From the NCBI GenBank assembly GCA_025200525.1, contig CM045758.1, positions 868,001-932,000 on the forward strand: a stretch of DNA of 64,000 bases, given 5' to 3'. The notes below the pieces were generated by a model. The model ran no database searches and was not told the origin of the DNA. It saw nothing but the letters and a program-made list of their open reading frames with translations. The stretch comes from Camellia lanceoleosa (Eukaryota; Streptophyta; Magnoliopsida; Ericales; Theaceae). Positions 60,401 to 64,000 of the stretch are shown one piece after another. The position numbers were made by a program, and so were the translations under genes. Numbering within the stretch: the first letter of the stretch is position 1; every line of letters starts with the position of its first letter.

Positions 60401-60477
60401 TGAACATCAACAGCAAATACCGCAAGGACTTGAAGGTAAAGGCCAAGAAGAAGACTTTGAGCCACTAACTTCACCAT
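22913..60477 (-). CDS. HEXO3: beta-N-acetylhexosaminidase HEXO3-like (GH20), whole gene of 14 exons
   Basis: Fourteen exons join in frame to 529 residues. Exon ends (minus strand): 60477-60151, 56742-56668, 55889-55854, 55749-55638, 53430-53360, 50011-49881, 49792-49727, 35737-35637, 35543-35484, 34312-34279, 25420-25322, 24730-24671, 23838-23588, 23079-22913. Plant HEXO3 removes terminal GlcNAc from N-glycans in the apoplast. A signal peptide covers about residues 1-22. GH20 motifs include [27 protein letters not shown] and HLGGDEVNT, with the catalytic pair Asp322-Glu323. GGEVCMWGE and [17 protein letters not shown] complete the barrel. N-glycosylation sequons occur (NFS, NFT, NES, NIT). 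The length fits Arabidopsis HEXO3, about 535. Introns of 8.9 and 14 kb are filled with retrotransposons, yet no exon is damaged. An in-frame ATG at 60492 would add five residues. Confidence 0.95.
23588..23838 (-). CDS. HEXO3: HEXO3 exon 13
   Basis: Encodes 83 residues from [16 protein letters not shown] to WPRAAAAA, including the GH20 substrate-site block GGEVCMWGE. It is bounded by TGGCAG|GCTTGG and GCTG|GTAATC. Confidence 0.95.
24671..24730 (-). CDS. HEXO3: HEXO3 exon 12
   Basis: Encodes [19 protein letters not shown] with split Trp codons on each side. It is bounded by TTGCAG|GGAAGA and AACTG|GTATGC. Confidence 0.94.
24798..25309. mobile_element. PIF/Harbinger-like MITE filling HEXO3 intron 11
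   Basis: The termini GGCTCCGTTTGGTTTA and, in reverse complement, GGTAGTGTTTGGTTTA are flanked by TAA on both sides (24795-24797 and 25310-25312), the 3-bp target of PIF/Harbinger elements. In the middle a hairpin has perfect 19-bp arms, CACCAAATTTATTTAGCCC (24959-24977) and its complement (25011-25029). It makes up 512 of the intron's 591 bases. Confidence 0.7.
25322..25420 (-). CDS. HEXO3: HEXO3 exon 11
   Basis: Encodes [20 protein letters not shown] to HGYEIIN with split Trp codons at both ends. It is bounded by TTTCAG|GTTACA and AACTG|GTAAAA. Confidence 0.94.
26798..27832. mobile_element. TIR transposon without coding capacity (intron 10)
   Basis: Inverted termini of about 45 bp: left GGGAAATTCTATATCTACAC...CTCTGTGTACACAT, right in reverse complement GGGAAATTCTATTTTCACAC...CTCTGTGCACATTA. 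A related right half occurs at 12060-12640. No transposase was found and the target duplication is unclear. Confidence 0.65.
28690..29166 (+). repeat. 5' LTR of the intron 10 copia
   Basis: 477 bp, TG...CA. It has a TATA-like TTCTATATATTTTG near 28798. Confidence 0.93.
29167..33161 (+). pseudogene. copia gag-pol with nine in-frame stops and no frameshift
   Basis: A single frame runs from the LTR edge to the TGA at 33159. Gag is followed by a zinc knuckle [14 protein letters not shown] (about 30040), protease [12 protein letters not shown] (about 30178), integrase (HARLCHIN...CEVC zinc site; catalytic [24 protein letters not shown]), RT (YVDDLLIF near 32190) and RNase H ([16 protein letters not shown]). 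Stops begin at 29517, 29526, 29640, 29682, 29748, 29943, 30099, 30333 and 31239. The RT and RNase H part (31266-33161) is open for 631 residues. Catalytic residues look intact. The start codon is not evident. This would be an element polyprotein, now dead because of the stops. Confidence 0.92.
33717..34193 (+). repeat. 3' LTR of the intron 10 copia
   Basis: Same length as the 5' copy (477 bp). It is followed by the TTTAG target duplication and then HEXO3 exon 10. Confidence 0.93.
34279..34312 (-). CDS. HEXO3: HEXO3 exon 10 (34-bp micro-exon)
   Basis: Encodes the block [10 protein letters not shown] flanked by split Ser and Trp codons, which matches the conserved NT[ST]CW..TP....W segment. 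It is bounded by TTTCAG|GTTGCT and AAATG|GTAACA. Without it the frame from exon 9 to exon 11 does not join. Confidence 0.9.
34313..35483 (-). other. HEXO3 intron 9 (1.2 kb)
   Basis: 34429-34560 has two copies of a unit of about 60 bases (CCATTACCATTATACCTACTCC...GTTAATGCTCCAT). Otherwise only AT-rich DNA is seen. Confidence 0.7.
35484..35543 (-). CDS. HEXO3: HEXO3 exon 9 (catalytic residues)
   Basis: Encodes [19 protein letters not shown] with split codons at each end. HLGGDEV holds the GH20 catalytic pair Asp322-Glu323. It is bounded by TTGCAG|ATTTGA and ACCA|GTGAGT. Confidence 0.95.
35637..35737 (-). CDS. HEXO3: HEXO3 exon 8
   Basis: Encodes [20 protein letters not shown] to DGILS with split codons at both ends, between CTTTAG|GGGGAC and TCAG|GTAAAA. 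It lies 14 kb from exon 7. Confidence 0.94.
35813..35986 (+). repeat. candidate short LTR with primer-binding site
   Basis: It starts TGTTAAGTTATG at 35813 and runs to AATTTTAACG, followed by TGGTATGAGAGCAACG (about 35973), one base off the usual initiator-tRNA site. It does not match the 3' LTR at 48753-48987 by eye. It may belong to a different element from the copia downstream. Confidence 0.4.
37818..38867 (+). pseudogene. copia gag, frameshifted (outer element)
   Basis: Starts [16 protein letters not shown], shifts frame near 37965, and continues to [17 protein letters not shown] and a Ser/Arg/Gly-rich tail. The zinc knuckle reads [14 protein letters not shown]. Its second cysteine is a tyrosine, a change one transition (TGT to TAT) would explain. 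Three further in-frame stops lie at about 38155, 38297 and 38374. The next codons continue at 43322, after the inner copia. Confidence 0.85.
38868..39024 (+). repeat. 5' LTR of the inner copia
   Basis: 157 bp, TG...CA. It is preceded by the target duplication GCTCT and followed directly by the primer-binding site. Confidence 0.94.
39701..43146 (+). pseudogene. copia pol of the inner element, gag domain missing
   Basis: The recognisable frame begins with a partial zinc knuckle ([11 protein letters not shown]). The capsid domain expected between 39025 and 39700 is not found; that stretch is a Ser-rich leader. Then come protease ([14 protein letters not shown]), integrase ([29 protein letters not shown]), RT ([11 protein letters not shown]) and RNase H (VAYADSD). 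Defects include a TAG at 40712, frameshifts near 41280 and 41700-41880, a TGA at 42082 and a TAG at 42694. The stops after ARA and SD are where Trp is usual, so G-to-A changes explain them. Confidence 0.88.
43160..43316 (+). repeat. 3' LTR of the inner copia
   Basis: 157 bp. It is followed by the second GCTCT target duplication, after which the outer copia frame resumes. Confidence 0.94.
43322..44312 (+). pseudogene. copia protease and integrase N-part (outer element)
   Basis: Contains the protease motif [14 protein letters not shown] (about 43443), the GAG-pre-integrase region LWLWY-stop-HLGHPSF, and integrase blocks [22 protein letters not shown] and DTPQQNG. Stops at 43848 and 44107 and a frameshift near 43920 break it. 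The frame is cut at 44312 by the solo LTR. Confidence 0.85.
44318..46345 (+). mobile_element. gypsy-type solo LTR inserted in the outer copia integrase
   Basis: The 5-bp target duplication TTTAC flanks it (44313-44317 and 46346-46350). It begins TATAGCGATCCC, where TGTAGCGA would be canonical, and ends GGGGCGTTACA. It has no internal region. It carries a GCTCGAGC array (44505-44805) and a CTCAC...TTTTCAG|GTG block (45980-46006), as in the LTRs at 3363-5469 and 9179-11744, so it is a diverged member of that superfamily. Confidence 0.88.
44505..44805. repeat. GCTCGAGC palindrome array (solo LTR C)
   Basis: About ten CGCTCGAGCG-like motifs, several degraded (GCTTGAGCG, GCTCAAACG). Unlike in the other two LTRs, the array lies upstream of the donor-like site at 45051. 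Confidence 0.75.
46351..48745 (+). pseudogene. copia integrase C-part, RT and RNase H (outer element)
   Basis: After the solo LTR the frame resumes with [16 protein letters not shown] coding in a shifted frame. It passes through [22 protein letters not shown] blocks ([46 protein letters not shown] near 47795) and RNase H ([20 protein letters not shown]). Stops and frameshifts occur near 46560, 46680, 46955, 47157, 47430, 47505, 47633 and 48266. The last frame ends at 48745, just before the purine tract and the 3' LTR. Confidence 0.87.
48753..48987 (+). repeat. 3' LTR of the outer copia
   Basis: Starts TGTTAGAATATATG after GAGGGGGAG, contains a TATA-like ATCAATATAAAAGG (48920-48933) and ends near CAGTCAACA. 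The end is estimated because no 5' copy is available for comparison. Confidence 0.7.
49727..49792 (-). CDS. HEXO3: HEXO3 exon 7
   Basis: Completes a Ser and encodes [20 protein letters not shown] then S plus TG. The donor TCCTG|GTAGTT is non-optimal but restores W-G-T-G-Y with exon 8. Confidence 0.93.
49881..50011 (-). CDS. HEXO3: HEXO3 exon 6
   Basis: Encodes [20 protein letters not shown] to DAAEIV plus two bases. It is bounded by CTGCAG... read as ATGCAG|AATGTG and GTGAG|GTCAGT. Confidence 0.94.
50012..53359 (-). other. HEXO3 intron 5 (3.3 kb)
   Basis: 50150-51010 looks like a degraded retroelement: it has a GTGCCTAGAGGGGGGTGGA block and degenerate TGAGCG motifs like those in the LTR arrays (50815-50905). 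52680-52882 holds an unexplained minus-strand frame. The rest shows no recognisable feature. Confidence 0.5.
52680..52882 (-). other. unexplained open frame in HEXO3 intron 5
   Basis: A minus-strand frame of about 67 residues has protein-like composition (for example [17 protein letters not shown]) and ends at a stop at 52680. I do not recognise it. It could be a relic of a gene or TE captured in the intron, or chance. No splice or transcript evidence is available. Confidence 0.25.
53360..53430 (-). CDS. HEXO3: HEXO3 exon 5
   Basis: Encodes [20 protein letters not shown] to YAKL, start of the GH20 barrel. It is bounded by CTGCAG|ATACAT and AAGTTG|GTATGT. Confidence 0.94.
53883..55355 (+). 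mobile_element. small LTR element (TRIM-like) in HEXO3 intron 4
   Basis: 53883-54000 and about 55238-55355 are diverged direct repeats (TAACAATAGGCTNGGTCATG...CAAGCNAGTTTTCAA). The left copy starts TGTTACAATCCCACAT and is followed by GGTATCAAAGTCAGC at 54001, which resembles a tRNA-Met primer-binding site. The internal part has no gag or pol. Much of it is a later insertion (54157-55118). Short LTRs without coding capacity define TRIM elements. Element ends are approximate. Confidence 0.55.
54157..55118. mobile_element. hAT-like insertion nested in the TRIM-like element
   Basis: Perfect 8-bp direct repeats GGTATCAT (54149-54156 and 55119-55126) flank it, as expected for hAT insertion. Both termini are rich in GATTC/GAATC motifs (CGAATCGTACGATTCAATTC at the left, ATTCATGATTC near the right), giving loose inverted repeats. 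No transposase is recognised. The frame at 54753-54947 has no known domain. Confidence 0.6.
55638..55749 (-). CDS. HEXO3: HEXO3 exon 4
   Basis: Encodes [10 protein letters not shown] to [11 protein letters not shown] plus the first base of an Asp. The acceptor is TTGCAG|ACATTC and the donor TTG|GTGAGA. Confidence 0.93.
55854..55889 (-). CDS. HEXO3: HEXO3 exon 3 (36 bp)
   Basis: Encodes [12 protein letters not shown], a strictly conserved GH20 block, between ATGCAG|GCACAA and CTGCAG|GTTTTA. Confidence 0.93.
56501..56638. repeat. 70-bp tandem duplication in HEXO3 intron 2
   Basis: 56501-56570 and 56571-56638 are consecutive copies (ATAATGAATGAATGCAAAAT...GGCACTAACTTA) with only about two differences. 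The second copy ends 30 bases from exon 2, so it places extra sequence just after that exon's donor. Confidence 0.9.
56668..56742 (-). CDS. HEXO3: HEXO3 exon 2
   Basis: Encodes [17 protein letters not shown] to YAHLE (25 codons), between GTGCAG|TTACAA and CTTGAG|GTGGGT. It is in phase 0 at both ends. Confidence 0.93.
58029..58384. mobile_element. MITE with GTCCCTACA-type termini (HEXO3 intron 1)
   Basis: About 60 bases at each end are imperfect inverted repeats (GTCATTTTGGTCCCTACA at the left, TATAGGGACTAAAATGAC at the right). The interior is AT-rich without transposase. Confidence 0.6.
58920..59258. mobile_element. Mutator-like MITE (HEXO3 intron 1)
   Basis: The termini GGGTAAATTACACTTTGCCC and, in reverse complement, GGGTAAATTACACTTTACCC are nearly perfect inverted repeats. 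A 9-bp target duplication, TTCAATTTT (58911-58919) and TTCAATTTC (59259-59267), fits Mutator-like insertion. The element is 339 bp and non-coding. Confidence 0.78.
60151..60477 (-). CDS. HEXO3: HEXO3 exon 1
   Basis: Encodes residues 1-109: signal peptide [20 protein letters not shown], then [11 protein letters not shown] and [13 protein letters not shown], both typical of HEXO3. The donor is GACGAG|GTCTGT. Confidence 0.92.
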
Positions 60478-60585
60478 CCCAAAATTCTGCATATCCAAAA
60501 TGGAAAAAGAATATATATGTAATAACAAGAGGAAGGCAGAGAAATTCAAAATGGTAATTGAGCAAAATTCACATTACCGGGGGGG

Positions 60586-62375
60586 AATTTCCATCTTTGT
60601 GGCGTTTTGAACATTTTAGTCTCACTTTATGGTGTGTTTTTAACTTTATTCTCATTATAGGGTAAAACGGCAGTAGCAAAACCGTTTTCTAGCGGCTTTT
60701 CAAAAACCGTATTTAACGATTAAAATAATAATAAATTTTGGACTCAGAAAACGGCTTTACAAAAGCTGGTTTTACTTAATTTTTAATTAATTCTGAATTA
60801 ACTAAAAACGGTTTTGGCAAAAACGTTTTTAAATTAATTTTTTTTTAATTTATATTTTCAACATAAATATTTTTTGTTTAAATTTTTTTAAAATAAAAAC
60901 CGGCTTTAGAAAAGCCGTTTTTCAACAGTAATTTTTTTTTAATAAATATTTTATGACCAAAAAATATTTTCAACTTAAATATGAAAACTACCAAAAAATA
61001 TTTTTTATAAAAAGCGGTTTTAAAATATAAAGTTTTTACATTAATTTTTTTAAATTTATATTTTCAACATAAATATTTTTTGACCACAAATATTTTTAAT
61101 AAAAAATAGTTTTTAAAGTTTTTTCGAATTTTTTTGTTTTTGTTTTTGTTTTTGTTGAATTTTTTAATATTTTAAGTTTTTAAACATACCTAGCATAAAT
61201 ATACTAAATACCAAAAAAAAAAAAAAAAACGAAAATTCATTACATTTTTCATATTTTTGTGTATTTATTAATTTTTGAAAATATTTTTTTACAAATATTT
61301 TACCTTTTGAACATATCTAAGTAAAATGCATCTACAAAAGTTTAAAAAAAAATGTTTAAAATTTAAAAAATATTCACTAAAAACAAAAAACTCAGTTTTC
61401 AAAAAACTTAATTCTAAAAACTGAAACTTAGGGCTTGTTTGGTTTGTATATTTATAATTTTTGAGAAATTTTTTGTAGTTCAAATATTTTGAAAAAAAGA
61501 TTCCAAAGTATTTCATTGAAAAGTATGACTATTTGAAAACTAAGTTTTCATAATTAAGTTTTTAGAAAACTCAAAGCAAGCATTACGTTTAAATTTTTAT
61601 TTTTATTTTTATTTGTGCTGTAATTTTCTAAAGAAACCTATCTTTGAATGCATTGAAATTTCTACTCTCTTACGCATCTTTTCATTCCCAAGTCCAACCT
61701 TCCCACATGAGAAAACATAATTAAAAAAAAAATTTCTAAAACCATTTTTTATTAAAAATATTTGTGGTCAAAAAATATTTATGTTGAAAATATAAATTTT
61801 AAAAAATTAATGTAAAAACTTTATATTTTAAAACCGCTTTTTATGAAAAATATTTTTTGGTAGTTTTCATATTTAAGTTGAAAATATAAATTAAAAAAAT
61901 ATATAAAATATTTTTTGGTAGTTTTCATATTTAAGTTGAAAATATTTTTTGGTCATAAAATATTTATTAAAAAAAAATTACTGTTGAAAAACGGCTTTTC
62001 TAAAGTCGGTTTTTATTAAAAAAAATTACTGTTCAAAAACGGCTTTTCTAAAGCCGGTTTTTATTTTTAAAAAAATTTGAACAAAAAATATTTATGTTGA
62101 AAATATAAATTAAAAAAAATTAATTTAAGAACGATTTTGCCAAAACCGTTTTTAATTAATTCAGAATTAATTAAAAATTAAGTAAAACTGACTTTTGTAA
62201 AGCCGTTTTCTGGATTCAAAATTTATTATTATTTTAATCGTTAAATACGGTTGTTGAAAAGCCGTTTCCTAGAAAACGGTTTTGCTAATGCCGTTTTACC
62301 CTATAATAGGAATAAAGTTAAAAACACATCATAAAGTGTGACTAAAATGTTCAAAACGCCACAAAGATGGAAATT
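60586..62375. mobile_element. 1.8-kb long-inverted-repeat element upstream of HEXO3
   Basis: The left end AATTTCCATCTTTGTGGCG (60586) is answered by CGCCACAAAGATGGAAATT ending at 62375. Arms of about 530 bp (60586-61115) and 640 bp (61735-62375) pair along their whole length. The right arm has small internal duplications (61860-61930 and 61980-62045). Both arms contain repeated AAAACGGCTTT/CCGGTTTTTA words. The centre (61116-61734) is AT-rich. There is no coding capacity and no clear target duplication. It begins 109 bases upstream of the HEXO3 start codon, within or next to its 5' UTR or promoter. Confidence 0.8.
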
Positions 62376-62930
62376 GGCCGAGAGGGAGAGAGAACGTAGG
62401 TACAATGTGGATAAGCAAGCAGAGCAGTGATTAGAAGAGAAGAGTCACAGAGAAGTAGAAACCACAACCTACCTTGTTATGTACTTACTACTAGACTAGA
62501 GAACGAACGAACTGACCTGAGAAGAAAGAGAAACAAGTTTGGGGCGTTCCCTCTGTGCAATGTCGGAAGAACAAAGTGGGGCGGATGGAGCAATTTGGAT
62601 ATTATGGACGCATTATTACATGACATATATATCGAGATCGAGAGAGAGAGAAAGAGAGTGTGCGTGAAGTACTAGTGTAAAAACACAACACTCACGGACC
62701 GCAAAAATTAGATAACTAGTCAGTGATAGAGAATAATTTGGTAGTCAGTGATAGAGAATAATTTGGGTAATATAAACAAATATTATTTATTTATTTATTA
62801 CTCGTATTATATTATTAGTGTTTCGGCCGTGTGTTATGTACAGGTTGTTTGTGTTTATAATTATTTATAGGAAAATGTTTGGTACTTTGAATTTTTGTGG
62901 TTTAAATGGTTTGAATATATTAAAGCGTTT
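62376..62930. promoter_or_regulatory. probable displaced HEXO3 upstream DNA
   Basis: This unique-looking, moderately GC-rich stretch beyond the hairpin element contains GA-rich runs (62380-62400 and 62635-62660). If the hairpin inserted into the promoter, this is where the ancestral promoter would lie. No element is proven. Confidence 0.3.
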
Positions 62931-63325
62931 GGTTTTGGTCCAGTTTATTATCGAATTGGATTGTGCTGTTGGGTCTGTGGAGGCCCACCACGAGTCTCGT
63001 TTTGAAAATATGAATCGTTCAATGTGTAGAACTCTTCGAGTACTATATGCCTGTAAAAAATCACGTTGACTGGATATCGATAACTATGTGATCAAATCAG
63101 TTTTTTGTCAACTGTTAATTTATTCACCGTCCATTTTTTTTATACAAAATTGATTTGATCACATAGCTATCGATATCCGATCAACGTGATTTTTTTACAA
63201 GTTTATAGTACTCGAAGAGTTCTACACATTGAACGGTTCATATTTTCAAAACGGGACCCGTAGTGGGTCCCCATGGGCCCAACAACACGGTCCAGTCCGA
63301 TGATGGACTGGACCAAAGCCAGACC
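62931..63325. mobile_element. foldback element upstream of HEXO3
   Basis: Arms 62931-63105 and about 63150-63325 are inverted copies (GGTCCAG..., TGTGTAGAACTCTTCGAGTA, ATCACGTTGA, TATGTGATCAAATCA) with a loop of about 45 bases. There is no coding capacity. Confidence 0.72.
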
Positions 63326-64000
63326 CTATATCAAAAGGATGTCGTTTTATACTTAAAATGACGTCATTTTAGGTGTTTCGAGTTATGATTTTTCGGATCA
63401 CCTATCATTGTTGTTATTTATATATGTATACTGTAATTTTTAAATATCTTTTTTTTTTTTACACACAAAAAAAGGAATATAATAAATACAACATATCTTC
63501 AATCAATTATTTTATGTTTGCTTTTATTCAAAATTTAAAAGTAATGTACGGGAAAAATTTATAACTAAATTATGAAAAAATTTATTCTATATAAATACTT
63601 TAAAAAACTAAGAAAGGCAGTCAATATAATATTATACATTAAGTAAGAAGATGCGATTAGCAATTATGCTTACATAAATTTACTATAATTTTAATTTCAA
63701 ATTTTAAAAAAAAAACTATTTTAAAAACATTTTATTTAGCTAGTACCAAATAGAATTTTCTTAGTAAAAAGAAAAGTTATAAAATTTTGTTACAAATTTT
63801 CAAATGTCTATTATTAAACATTTTATTCTACTTGCTTATTTGTTTGTTTGCTTGCTTTGAAAGTTTTGATATTTGATCTTTACTCCACAGTTATCGTATT
63901 GTTTTATTTATTTTTTTTCTTCTTACTTGATTTTCGCATGATACTTCTTTCATAGTGCATTTCTGAGTGTATTAATGAAAATATGATACACTTAAAATAT
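63326..64000. other. AT-rich right end of the window
   Basis: No gene or repeat family is recognised. Short poly-A and poly-T runs are present. Confidence 0.5.

Overview
This is nuclear DNA from a flowering plant, most likely a eudicot. The supports are spliced genes with GT-AG introns, AT-rich intergenic DNA, plant-type LTR retrotransposons with a tRNA-iMet primer-binding site, MITEs and a tRNA-derived SINE. Only two host genes are convincing. They face each other tail to tail. All exon boundaries were read by eye from splice sites and protein continuity, and both reading frames are intact.

Host gene 1 (+, 14717-21400) has 4 exons and encodes a 635-residue membrane-anchored GH9A endo-beta-1,4-glucanase of the KORRIGAN type. 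Host gene 2 (-, 60477-22913) has 14 exons and encodes a 529-residue GH20 beta-N-acetylhexosaminidase of the HEXO3 type, with 1590 coding bases spread over 37.6 kb. From memory, HEXO3 (At1g65590) and KOR2 (At1g65610) are near neighbours in Arabidopsis. The pair here may therefore be old microsynteny, which favours KOR2 as the name of the first gene.

Layout. 1-11750 is a retrotransposon graveyard: LTR remnants of one Ty3/gypsy superfamily, a truncated gag-protease, a direct repeat pair (2690-3362 and 7113-7862) and a minus-strand solo LTR with target duplications (9179-11744). 11750-14716 is the KOR upstream region, with a MITE. KOR intron 1 (15141-19676) holds a local duplication and a hAT deletion derivative (18237-19546) that still carries the start of its transposase and a nested SINE. 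21401-22912 separates the two gene ends.

The HEXO3 introns are swollen by insertions. Intron 10 has a complete Ty1/copia element (28690-34193). Intron 7 has a three-layer nest: an old copia (about 37818-48987), a younger copia inside its gag (38868-43316), and a gypsy-type solo LTR inside its integrase (44318-46345). Intron 11 is almost all a PIF/Harbinger-like MITE. Intron 4 holds a small LTR pair with a hAT-like insertion. Intron 1 holds two MITEs. A 1.8-kb inverted-repeat element (60586-62375) lies about 110 bp upstream of the HEXO3 start codon, and a foldback element (62931-63325) lies further upstream.

No rRNA, tRNA gene, CRISPR or clearly novel protein system was seen. The points most worth checking are the hairpin element beside the HEXO3 start, an intron-like module shared by diverged gypsy LTRs, the GCTCGAGC palindrome arrays in those LTRs, and the possible KOR2-HEXO3 synteny.
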